A stretch of DNA of 15,151 nucleotides, from assembly GCA_023091735.1 (NCBI GenBank), contig JALKBU010001189.1, forward strand, positions 1-15,151. The letters run 5' to 3'. A program made the position numbers and the translations under genes. This document shows, piece by piece, positions 7,120 through 14,691 of this stretch. Positions within the stretch are counted from its first letter, which is position 1. Each line of letters opens with the position of its first letter. The notes below the pieces were generated by a model. The model was not told where the DNA came from, made no database searches, and saw nothing but the letters and a program-made list of their open reading frames with translations. The DNA comes from Trichomonas tenax (lineage: Eukaryota; Parabasalia; Trichomonadida; Trichomonadidae).

Positions 7120-8489
7120 TTATAATTGACTATTCGGACTAAAGTTGATATATTCAACCGATGAATCGTAGAATGATTTATTACCAAAAGAACTAACTGA
7201 ATCAGGAAATGTAATATTTTTCAGTCGTTTTGTAAATGAAAAAGCATTTTGTTTGATGCTAATGAGTTTGCTACAATTAAATGTAATACTTTCAAGATTT
7301 GGAAGATTATAAAAGCAATAACCGCCAATGGTTTGACAATCTTCATGAATTGTGACACTTGTTGCATTTCCAGAGCAGGCAATAGCTGTGCTATAATCTT
7401 TTTTATATAGAACTAAAACTGATACTGAAAAATGACTATTTTCTGATTCAACGGTCAACTTTGATAAATTTGTTAATGAGTGTAGTAACATTGGAGCGAT
7501 AGTTTCCATTTCTTTAGATATTGTGAGATTTGTAATTTCTTTAAAAAATGCAATAAAATATGGTTTCATTATTATTTGATAAAATTGAATCATAAATAAT
7601 AATGAAATTCTGATTATCAGAATGAACTATGATGTTTTTGATGTTCGGCACACCATCGAATGAATGAATATCTATGTTGTTAAAGTTGGGGGATATAAAC
7701 TTCTTCCAATTTATTGCATTGAAGAAAAATCTCACTTCCAATTGATATAATTCCTTCAGGAAATGAAAAACTTTTGAAAACTTCTTTATAAAAAGTTTGA
7801 TTTCCAATTGATTTTAACTTTGATTCTGATTCAAATTTGACTGCTTCAAGACCATATGCATAATAAAATGCTTCATTGTCAATAGATTCAACAGATTTTG
7901 GTATTGTTATTTCTTTGATTAGAGAGTATGCAAAAACAAAGTAAGCAATTTTGGTAATTTTGCATTCTGATTCAAAATAAATAGATGGAAGTGATGTATC
8001 AAAGAGGAAACCAAGTTCTAAAGTTGTTACAGAGTTTGGAATCGTTAAATTTGCTAATAATTTGTTTCCTTGCAATGACTGTTTAGATAATGTAACAACT
8101 GATGATGGAATTATGAAAGTTGATCTCTTCGGAGGCAATCGGATTAATATTGTTTTATCGTTGTTGTACAAAGCTCCTTGTTCATCGACAGTGAAATTTG
8201 GATGATCTGGTTCTAAAATAAAGCTTTCTAATTCCAAACAATGCCGAGTAGAGTCAGAGACGATTATTTCAACAGATTTTGAAATCTGAATAGTCTTTAA
8301 ACTTTGAAATTCATGGAATGCCTCTGTATCTATAGCTTTAACGTTATCTTTGATGATAATATGTTATGTCGCTTTATCAACATGAATGCTGACGTCCTCC
8401 ATTGTTACATTGCCTTTTCCGCTGATTGTTAACGTCGATCCTTGAACAGAATAAATTACAGAAAGCCAAAAAGAAACGAAAAACCACAT
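7120..8489 (-). pseudogene. BspA-like leucine-rich-repeat (LRR_5) surface protein, broken in three places
   Basis: BspA-like proteins are a very large trichomonad family with Treponema pallidum-type LRRs, implicated in surface adhesion. The ATG at 8489 gives MWFFVSFWLSVIYSVQGS, a good signal peptide, so I prefer it to the ATG at 8546. Repeats of about 23 residues follow, for example LTIPNSVTTLELGFLFDTS and ITIPKSVESIDNEAFYYAYG, matching the IPxSVxxIxxxAFxxC pattern. A TAA at 8364-8366 interrupts the frame; the same frame then continues to 7680. Coding then shifts at a run of five G (7688-7692) and again at a run of six A (7543-7548); each shift equals one surplus base. The last frame ends at 7120 still inside LRR-type sequence (VEYINFSPNSQL), so the C-terminus is missing. 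Homopolymer shifts could be sequencing errors, but the TAA is not explained that way. Confidence 0.85.
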
Positions 8490-8955
8490 AATTTCTGATA
8501 AAAATTGACATTTTAGGAAGAAAATAACCTTAAACACATCAAACATTAAAAATACCCTTTGAAATTGACTTGTAATTTGATATTCACATATATTATAGTC
8601 TCCGAAAACAACAAAATGACGCGTTTTTGAAATCTATAGTCAAATTAAATTCTGATGAAGTTGGCATATGTAAATGCCAAAATTGGCCATGGGTAATAAT
8701 TCTGAATCTTGTCTATGCATCGACTGTTAAAGTCACCAAGAGGAAATTGAAAAATAATTGTCATGTAAAAGATGTTTTTGACGTGTAAAGCATATAAATT
8801 TTGTGAAAGTTGATTTTGCCGTGTAATGGAATTATTGTCATGTAAAAATATAATTTGTCATGTAAATTATGAAACTAGCTGTGTAAAATTGATTTGTCGT
8901 GTAAAATTTTTATATGATAAAAATGACCGTTTATTTAATAATTTGACAAATTTTG
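8490..8955. other. Divergent intergenic region between the BspA-like pseudogene and the TPxK gene
   Basis: This 466-base region separates two genes pointing away from each other. No Inr-like box lies near either ATG. Its main content is the motif array at 8758-8906. An isolated AAAATGACGCG at about 8614-8624 echoes the AAAATGACGCG upstream of the left-edge gene at 300-310. Confidence 0.6.
8758..8906 (+). promoter_or_regulatory. Phased array of TTGTCRTGTAAAA motifs
   Basis: Seven copies of a 13-base motif start at 8758, 8778, 8816, 8835, 8855, 8876 and 8894. Three copies are TTGTCATGTAAA plus A or T, one is TTGTCGTGTAAAA, and the others differ at one to three positions (TTGACGTGTAAAG, TTGCCGTGTAATG, TAGCTGTGTAAAA). 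Start-to-start distances are 20, 38, 19, 20, 21 and 18, so a slot is missing or decayed near 8797. All copies face the gene starting at 8956, 50 bases beyond the last copy. The arrangement fits either a decayed 19-20-bp minisatellite or repeated protein-binding sites on one helix face. Confidence 0.75.
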
Positions 8956-9540
8956 ATGAGTGATGAATTGAAGGAGATTGTCTCTCTGTTTCTTCCAAAC
9001 GGACTTCCGACAGAAGAGGAAATCAACAAAATGTCTGAAAACGAAAGAAATCAACTTTTTGAGATCCAAAACGCTATAATTAACACATTTAGAAAATTAA
9101 CTTTGAAAAAGCTCTTCGAAATGGAAATGAAAATGATGAAAGCAGCTAAGAAATTAACAGAAGTCGAGGAAACAAAGCCAGAAGAAATAGAAAACAAAGA
9201 AAAACTCGATAATCAAAAGGAAAATCAAAATCAAGCAACAGAAAAAGCCAAAACCTCGAAAGAGAAAAATTTAAAAAAAGAAAATGTCAAAACTCCAAGA
9301 AAAACACCCAAAAAGACTCCAACAAAGACAACAGTGGTAAAAAGACAAGAAACTCCAAGACCTTCAAAGGCAACAACCAAAACACGAAGAAAAACTCCAA
9401 CAAAGACACCTCAAAAGTCTCCAAAACCTGCACCGCAACTTCATGATTACAATCCACGCTTTAAAGCAATTGATGAAAAACTTACATCATTGTCATCAAA
9501 GCTTAAACAGGCCCCGCCACCGAACCCTTATATTCATTAG
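8956..9540 (+). CDS. Basic, TPxK-repeat protein, candidate DNA- or chromatin-binding protein
   Basis: The frame encodes 194 residues from the ATG at 8956. Three parts are visible. Residues 1 to about 65 are acidic to mixed and helical (MSDELKEIVSLFLPNGLPTE, then Glu/Asn/Met-rich). Residues about 66-105 are a Glu/Lys/Asn/Gln linker of likely coiled-coil or disordered type. Residues about 106-160 are strongly basic, with repeated (S/T)P-x-(K/R) units: TPRK, TPKK, TPTK (twice), TPQK and SPKP. The tail (160-194) carries a short helix and ends PPPNPYIH. Such S/TPxK repeats occur in linker-histone tails and bind the DNA minor groove; they are also CDK target sites. I infer a nuclear protein, without a recognised globular domain. 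There is no Inr near the ATG; the motif array lies 50-200 bases upstream. The frame is intact and convergent with the next gene. Confidence 0.8.
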   Translation: MSDELKEIVSLFLPNGLPTEEEINKMSENERNQLFEIQNAIINTFRKLTLKKLFEMEMKMMKAAKKLTEVEETKPEEIENKEKLDNQKENQNQATEKAKTSKEKNLKKENVKTPRKTPKKTPTKTTVVKRQETPRPSKATTKTRRKTPTKTPQKSPKPAPQLHDYNPRFKAIDEKLTSLSSKLKQAPPPNPYIH

Positions 9541-9814
9541 GGAAAAATACTAGATTTTGTTATTGTTATTTAAAAATATACTGTTAATAAAGATAGTGCT
9601 CTTCTAATCAGTTTCTATTCTCTTATCCAACCTATAGAAATCAATTCTGTTTCCATATCAAAATATTGTAATTTTGAAATTGTTTAAAATAGCTTAATAT
9701 TAGTTATATCTATATGACATATTTGAGGCAGTAATAAATAGAGAGCGTGGTTGATTGTTTATTAAAAATATTTTATTCTTCAAAATATATCTTTATTGTA
9801 TTGACTCTAGGTGA
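9541..9814. other. Spacer between convergent genes
   Basis: This 274-base AT-rich stretch holds both 3' flanks. A TAAA about 30 bases after the TAG at 9538-9540 could serve as the plus gene's polyadenylation signal. I see nothing else. Confidence 0.5.
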
Positions 9815-10387
9815 TTATTCTGGCTTAGCGATGTTGAGATTTTGGTTGATATATGTATGTGGATTCTCAAAGAGCTTAACTACAAAATCTGCGATGCTCT
9901 TTCGAGATACAGCTGTGCCACGTTCTGGTTGTCCCTTTGGTGTCAAAATATAATCTATTTCATTGCAATTTGTAAACCAGTTTGGTCTCAATATTGTGTA
10001 TTCGAGTCCACTTTTCTCGATTAAGTCTGCAAGTGCTCTGTAAGGTCTAAGAATGCCAGGAACAGGATTATCATAAATGGAAATGGAACTAATAGCTACA
10101 ACACGCTTAACTCCTTGATTTTTCATTGCTGTTACGATTGTTTGACCCATTTTTTCTAAATCTCCAGCAAGATTGATGTAAACAAGGTCTTTTCCCTTGA
10201 CAGCGTTCTCTACTGAAGCCAAATCAGTGGCGTCTCCTTGAATTACTTTAGCATTGCCAACATTTCCAAGTTTGTTTTTATTTCTAACGAAAAGAGTAAG
10301 ATCGAGGTTTCTCTGTAAGGCTGTGCTTGTTACAACACGCCCAAGTGTTCCTGTTGCGCCAATGATGAGGATCTTGTTGAAGTTCAT
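9815..10387 (-). CDS. NAD(P)-binding oxidoreductase, atypical SDR / NmrA-like (NAD(P)H-binding) family
   Basis: This 190-residue protein has a complete Rossmann fold. GATGTLG at 10-16 is the glycine-rich dinucleotide loop after a beta strand (KILIIG). Arg35 and the lysines after it, at the end of the second strand, favour NADP. GDATD at 51-55 is the adenine-side motif, and VVAISSISIY at 97-105 carries the SDR central strand. YTILRPNWFTN at 130-140 and SRKSIADFVV at 161-170 are typical of bacterial SDR_a5/NmrA-like proteins of about 210 residues. The classical YxxxK pair is not evident, so the redox substrate is unclear; some relatives are sensors rather than enzymes. Similarity in style to Firmicutes proteins suggests lateral transfer, which is an inference. 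The frame is intact. Overlapping Inr-like boxes (TCATTTC and TCATATT) put +1 at 20 or 15 bases before the ATG. Confidence 0.88.
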   Translation of the reverse strand: MNFNKILIIGATGTLGRVVTSTALQRNLDLTLFVRNKNKLGNVGNAKVIQGDATDLASVENAVKGKDLVYINLAGDLEKMGQTIVTAMKNQGVKRVVAISSISIYDNPVPGILRPYRALADLIEKSGLEYTILRPNWFTNCNEIDYILTPKGQPERGTAVSRKSIADFVVKLFENPHTYINQNLNIAKPE

Positions 10388-10397
10388 TCCTTGAAAA

Positions 10398-10409
10398 AAT
10401 ATGAAATGA
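10398..10409 (-). promoter_or_regulatory. Tandem Inr-like boxes of the SDR gene
   Basis: On the minus strand the sequence is TCATTTCATATT, containing TCATTTC (+1 A at 10407) and TCATATT (+1 A at 10402). The second matches TCAYWWT fully and sits 15 bases before the ATG. Confidence 0.5.
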
Positions 10410-10510
10410 ATATTTTCTCACAAATTGACAAAATTTTCAAATTTTATACGGTTTATTGGAAACTCTGTCTAAATGTAAATTCATTGAAAGAAAAAAATTG
10501 TTGATAAAAG

Positions 10511-10647
10511 TGTGAATTCATAACAAAAAATTTTAATGTGAATTCACACATTCATCGATGATTTAAAGACGGTACTCGTTAACAGCAATGTGTATATCTC
10601 CTGCAGATTACTATTTTGTCTTCTTCATCGCTTGTTGTGAATTCACA
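10511..10647. promoter_or_regulatory. Three TGTGAATTCACA-type palindromes upstream of the SDR gene
   Basis: A perfect 12-bp palindrome, TGTGAATTCACA, occurs at 10537-10548 and again at 10636-10647; a near copy, TGTGAATTCATA, is at 10511-10522. They lie 124 to 260 bases upstream of the minus-strand SDR start. Repeated identical palindromes in AT-rich spacer look like binding sites for a dimeric factor, but they could also be unrelated leftovers. Confidence 0.5.
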
Positions 10648-10925
10648 TCAAAAAAATATTTGACGTCAATATTAACCTTATTGCGGAAATTTCAACATTC
10701 TGGAAAGTCTTTGAATGAAAACTATTTTCCAAATCTGCTACTCATACTATTTTTCGTGATGTTTATGATATATATATATGTTGCAAACAATCGTATTTCT
10801 AGTATTGTTAAATTTTGTCAATATGAAATCAGAAATTTGTTTACAAAATGGATATTAATCATTCAGAGACAATTTGTTTATACTGGGAATATACTATGCT
10901 ATATATAGTGAATATGTTATTTTGA

Positions 10926-10961
10926 CAGATATTCATGAGTTTTTTTTTACTCATGTATCTG
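10926..10961. repeat. Hairpin with 13 paired bases and a T8 loop
   Basis: CAGATA, a TT bulge and CATGAGT (10926-10940) pair with ACTCATG and TATCTG (10949-10961) around eight T residues. Confidence 0.75.
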
Positions 10962-11202
10962 GACATGTATAATTAACTATAGCGTGAATTACTGTACATG
11001 GTTATCTATAAAGTATGGTGATGCAACATTGAAAATAAACTACTTTTTTGGCTTGAATCTCATGATTTCGACAGCAATAGAATCATCATAAAATTTCATA
11101 AAATTCAGGAAAATCAGTAATTTCCATATGCAAGCAACCAGAGAATTTAGCTATATATGAACATTTTAATAGTAATATTTAGAACTAAGAGTTTATTGTT
11201 AA

Positions 11203-11403
11203 TTAAAATAAACCAAATTTCTTCTTCTTTTTATCTACGTTACCGAATCTTGTATAGCTTCCAGGATAGATTATCTTCATTGTGAGCTTGCGTATCCAGA
11301 CATTGATTGCCTTAAAACTATTCATGAACGATATCCAGACAGCAATTTACAGACTTCTTTTGATGATTTAAAAATACTTATTGAATTTTTGTCTTGTAAT
11401 TAA
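11203..11403. other. Coding-like scrap, open on both strands
   Basis: On the minus strand, 47 codons ending at 11203 read IAVWISFMNSFKAINVWI, continue to YPGSYTRFGNVDKKKKK and end FGLF. On the plus strand, 64 codons from 11212 to a TAA at 11401-11403 read naturally as well (for example YPDIDCLKTIHERYPDSN, SFDDLKILIEFL). The codon boundaries of the two frames coincide, so one is probably the mirror of the other. The plus reading is longer and has the more natural composition. Neither has an ATG-led complete gene or a known domain. TATCCAGACA is repeated at 11293 and 11332. Probably a gene relic of unknown strand. Confidence 0.35.
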
Positions 11404-11477
11404 AATTTTCAATAGCATCCCAAAAAAATTCTTCAAATTTAAAAAACAAATTAGGCAGGGGAGATTTAATATACAAA

Positions 11478-12077
11478 TCAATTGCTGTCATAGCAAAAAT
11501 TAATTCTGTTAGGCTTTTCTAGGAAGTAATATCTAATATTTGGACGTTTGAACTTGAGCAAAAGGATGTTATACCAGAAGATTGGGTTCCACTTAATCGG
11601 TGTATGATAGCAAATTGCCTTCGTTATGGAATGTGTTTCAACGCCTTTCTTCTCATAATAACTGCATCTTGGCATAAGTATTGGGAATCTTAATGCTAAG
11701 AACTGTTTGAGATTGACATTGAAGGGGAATATTCTATCAGAAGATGCATTTCTCACAGGAACACCAACTGAGTTGAAGAAATGATGTAATTGACAATCAT
11801 TGCAACCAGTCACATTATAAATCCATTCTTCTCCTTTCTCAACGAACAATTCAGCCGCCCTTCGACTGAAAATGTATTCTCCACCTCCTTGGATGTATTC
11901 GTGATGATAATGGACCATTTATTGGCCGAGTACAATAAAATCTTTTTTCGGATCGTGAATTTGTGTTAATTCGCCTATGTAGTTGTCGAGAGCAGCGAGA
12001 TCGACCATTACATCATCAGTAAGAGACCAATACCAGTCGAATCCAACCAAGATTAATTTTATTAATTGTTTAGTCAT
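11478..12077 (-). pseudogene. Fringe / GT31-like glycosyltransferase, 5'-truncated with an in-frame stop
   Basis: A single minus-strand frame runs from an ATG at 12077 to a TGA at 11478-11480, interrupted once by TAA at 11919-11921. Fringe-type beta-1,3-glycosyltransferases extend O-linked sugars in the secretory pathway. Before the stop come FDWYWSLTDDVMVD, with the metal-binding acidic pair of the DxD region, and DPKKDFIVLGQ. After it come EYIQGGGEYIFSRRAAEL, the family's glycine-rich acceptor-site block, and WIYNVTGCNDCQLHHFFNSV, the equivalent of the conserved D/E-D helix. Homology on both sides of the TAA in the same frame shows a nonsense mutation rather than two genes. The N-terminal half, including the membrane anchor and nucleotide-binding start, is absent: a TAA lies six bases before the ATG at 12077, which is probably fortuitous. 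The downstream half has its own ATG at 11918 but cannot be a full enzyme. Confidence 0.75.
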
Positions 12078-12498
12078 TTTTTATTGAAAAATAATGATCC
12101 TACAATGATTTTGGACATATGATTCATCTTTTTAAATTTTCTGAGATAAAAAGGCTTTATTCAGAATTTTGTCAAATGAACCTCGTTTACACATCAACCT
12201 CAAGCCCATCAAAAATTAAAGGCTTCAATTTTTCAAAAGTAAGATGTTAATGGAGCAATGATATTGAATATCATTAAAATTTTAATAATTAAATCAAAAT
12301 AAGTTTCATTTTTTGCCATCGGAAATCCTTTGTTTTCGGTGATGTTTGCTGTGTTTGATTATGTTATTCATCATGAAACAATGATTTTTATGAAAACTTG
12401 ATGATTAAATTTTTACTCGTCCAAATATGGAAATTTTAATGATTCTTTGAGGAAAAAACTATATCACTGTATTGCTATATTGTTATTCTTTATTGCAA
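12078..12498. other. Spacer with a possible tiny C-terminal relic
   Basis: Mostly AT-rich. On the minus strand around 12189-12242 the words TFEKLKPLIFDGLEVDV followed by a stop look like the last residues of some protein, but this is too short to assign. Confidence 0.4.
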
Positions 12499-13018
12499 AT
12501 GCATCTATATGAAATATTTCGATTTTTGGCAAGATTTTTTGATAATTCATTAAAAGAATCGCATATAACATAAAATCTATTGTGGGCGCGTTGCGGAGCA
12601 ATGAACTGATTGCATTATCTTTCGTTTAACATAAGAAATGTTGAGATTGCTGCTGAACAATTAAATATCATTTTGTTAGTTTTATCAGAGAATGAAAAAA
12701 ATTTGCATTCAATCATAGAGGCAAACGATAAGCTTTTATCGACTCTACATGCGATAGTTACCTTGGAGTTCACAAACTTACTTTGACTATTTTATGTCCT
12801 GACAAAACTCACCGAGGCTAATCTTAATGCATATGTTCGAAACCAATATCTGCTGAACTTATCATTATCCAGAATGCACTTTTCAGATGGACATCATTTT
12901 GCCGCTCCTACTTTATATTTGTGCACTTATTTTATTGACATTATATAAGCTCAGTGAGGCGGCCCATGTAGCAGAGAGCTGGAAGTCGGAATGTGTCCGT
13001 AATTTTCAATCGATGTAA
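12499..13018 (+). pseudogene. Decayed helical-repeat-like gene (HEAT/ARM style), unknown family
   Basis: One plus frame from the ATG at 12499 reads as plausible protein through three stops: TAA 12571-12573, TGA 12607-12609 and TGA 12784-12786. It ends at TAA 12946-12948, after which one surplus base restores coding-like sequence (LSEAAHVAESWKSECVRNFQ and an end at TAA 13016-13018). Segments such as RNVEIAAEQLNIILLVLSEN, NKLLSTLHAIVTLEFTNLL-like text and LNAYVRNQYLLNLSLSR look like amphipathic helix pairs with alternating leucines. Frame conservation over about 150 codons in such AT-rich DNA, with local rises in G+C (12583-12600, 12950-12995), argues for an old gene. I do not know the family; the helical-repeat suggestion rests on composition only. 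It is certainly not translated whole. Confidence 0.45.
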
Positions 13019-13774
13019 TAATGATTGTAATATTATATACTATTTATCATTGAGTTTTAATGTTTCTGATTACCACTCAATGGTTTTAAAGCAATTTTGA
13101 GGTTCAATTCTTAAAATTAAAATAGCACCAAGCGATTTCTAATTAATATAGTTTAATTTTTTTTTTTTTTTCAAAAAAAAATAAATTGTAATGTTGTGAG
13201 ATAAACAAAAACATCATTTTCCACGGAAAAACATTCGTTAACTATTTGAAAACTAGGAAGTGAGAAATTGAATATATTGATAAAACTCTATGCGCATTTA
13301 GGATAAAAAATAGTTTATAGCCGCGTTGCAAACCTGTCACTCAATGTTAAAAGATTAAATATGTAAAAATTTGAAAAGCTCACATATTTTGGGATTGACT
13401 CACTGGGATTGTTTTTGTTCTTGAAAGATAAGGTTCGACTCCCATTTTTTGACTCTTCTTTTTCCTATTTTTCTTGAAACATTGTTTCGAGGTTTTAATT
13501 TTGCCTAAAGTATTGTAGTTGAAATTCACTCGGAGAAAAATCTCGAATATATTTACTATAACTTTCCCACGGGTGGTAACAGGTTTTTCCTGCACTTATA
13601 AGAAAAATTTTGAATTTTATTCTTAAGATATTGTCAAAAAACACACAAGAATATATAATATATAGACGAATGGTAGATTGTTTGTAGTATATAAATGATG
13701 ATTCTATTGAGAGAAAAATATATGTCAATTTTAAAAACTCTCCAAATACAAATATAATTAAATAGTATTAATGA
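13019..13774. other. AT-rich spacer
   Basis: No gene supported. It contains T15-C-A9 at 13157-13181, which can fold on itself. Two overlapping minus frames (13380-13595 and 13495-13728) show no domain and no coding bias. Confidence 0.55.
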
Positions 13775-14152
13775 ATGTATCCTGTATGGTATAAGTGTGA
13801 TATCAAATGCAAGGGCTGTAAAAATTATTTTGCATTTCCAGATCGAATCTCGAAAAATTAAAATTGGAATCTACAAAGCTTAGGATGTTTGCAATATGTG
13901 GGGAGTCTGCAATCTGAGGGATGAAGCAGCATCTTCAAGTTATTTCTAAATTTTGACATTCTGAGAATTGCGTTTTTTGATCACCTTTTGAAGGCGGCAA
14001 TCATAGCGCGTTCCATGAAGTTTGATATGACCGACAAACAAAAAAGTGAAGTCCCCCTTTTTCTCCGAATAGCCCCAACTATAACAATTAGATTAGTGTT
14101 TCAAAATAAAATAAGCATCTCAAAAACCTCAAGTTTGTCCAATGGCTCATGA
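13775..14152 (+). pseudogene. Decayed gene with a Cys-rich (zinc-knuckle-like) N-terminal segment
   Basis: From the ATG at 13775 a plus frame reads MYPVWYKCDIKCKGCKNYFA, with three cysteines spaced C-x3-C-x2-C and aromatic residues after them, as in small zinc-binding modules of transposases and nucleic-acid-binding proteins. The frame is cut by TAA at 13859-13861 and TGA at 13922-13924, yet it stays coding-like afterwards (DILRIAFFDHLLKAAIIARS, then a Lys/Asp stretch and LFLRIAPTITIRLVF) until TGA at 14150-14152. It overlaps the next coding-like frame by 11 bases in another phase, so both may be pieces of one gene with a frameshift near 14140. The family is not recognised; a mobile-element origin is possible but unproven. 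Confidence 0.4.
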
Positions 14153-14529
14153 AAGTCAAGAGCAATTCATTGCGAATGCGCTGACCAAAACGAGTAATGA
14201 TGAGTTCATTCATCATGATATTCCATTACAATATTATATTTCACAATCATAATCATATGTCAAAGCTTGTTACAAAGAAGATGAAGCATCCCGCTCTCCG
14301 AATTATGAAGCAATTTCACCACAAAAAGCTGTATCCTTTCCAAAAGATGTGAATATAACTCCTGATATTGCCGAACTTCTTGAAATGCACTACAAAAAAC
14401 TAAATGAGTTCGAGAAATTTTATGCTTCAATGATATTATAATTAAGTTGTCAACAGAAGATTCGGATAGTGAATATACTAACTAACTAAGAAAAGAAAGC
14501 GTAAGGATTTTAAGACTTCGAAAATTTAA
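14142..14529 (+). pseudogene. Decayed gene with an acidic then basic, NLS-like C-terminus
   Basis: The ATG at 14142 begins a 100-codon frame to TAA 14439-14441, broken by TAA at 14250-14252. The text is strongly coding-like (MAHESQEQFIANALTKTSND, then SRSPNYEAISPQKAVSFPKD, ITPDIAELLEMHYKKLNEFE). Beyond its end, a shifted frame gives LSTEDSDSEYTN and another gives KKRKRKDFKTSKI with a stop at 14527-14529. Acidic Ser/Asp followed by KKRKRK is a typical C-terminal nuclear localisation signal. The last shift coincides with a CTAA triplication (TACTAACTAACTAAG, 14476-14490), probably a slippage event. I infer a former nuclear protein; its family is unknown. Confidence 0.45.
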
Positions 14530-14590
14530 AAATTATTTTTGAGCGTTTACGTTTAAAATTTGATGTTTTGGGTAACTTTATAAGTTGATG

Positions 14591-14643
14591 TTTGAATTAA
14601 TGATTTCATATACTTAAAATTTGAGTGAAATCGTTAATTCAAA
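14591..14643 (+). repeat. 17-bp stem-loop upstream of the KilA-N gene
   Basis: TTTGAATTAATGATTTC (14591-14607) pairs with GAAATCGTTAATTCAAA (14627-14643); 16 of 17 positions are complementary, and the exception can form a G-U wobble in RNA. The loop is 19 bases. It ends 48 bases before the KilA-N start codon, so it is either in the promoter or in the 5' leader. Confidence 0.8.
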
Positions 14644-14691
14644 GATTAAGTTTAATTTTAAAATAATTTATTTTTTATCTTTAATATAAAC

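Larger units (their letters stand above)
10388..11202. other. Upstream region and spacer
   Basis: Besides the Inr boxes, the palindromes and the hairpin, this region contains a 106-codon plus frame (10588-10908) that begins with ATG and has one hydrophobic stretch (LLLILFFVMFMIYIYV). It is very AT-rich, matches no family and overlaps the third palindrome, so I do not call it a gene. Confidence 0.5.

Noticed and set aside
8758..8906. CRISPR array interpretation of the phased motif
   Set aside because: The spacers are only about 5-8 bases, the repeats are imperfect and the setting is eukaryotic.
10588..10908. 106-codon plus-strand frame with an ATG and a hydrophobic segment
   Set aside because: Very AT-rich, no recognisable domain, no promoter motif at the right distance, and it overlaps a palindrome of the SDR upstream region.
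13432..13443. GGTTCGACTCCC resembles a tRNA B box
   Set aside because: The T-arm does not pair beyond two bases, and no A box, anticodon arm or acceptor stem can be placed around it.
13380..13728. Two overlapping minus-strand frames
   Set aside because: Short, no domain, Lys/Ile/Phe-rich as expected from random AT-rich DNA.
14476..14490. TACTAACTAACTAAG resembles a trichomonad branch point plus 3' splice site
   Set aside because: The trichomonad intron end is a fixed ACTAACACACAG, which is not present, and no GTATGT-type 5' site lies upstream in the frame. A CTAA slippage repeat explains it better.
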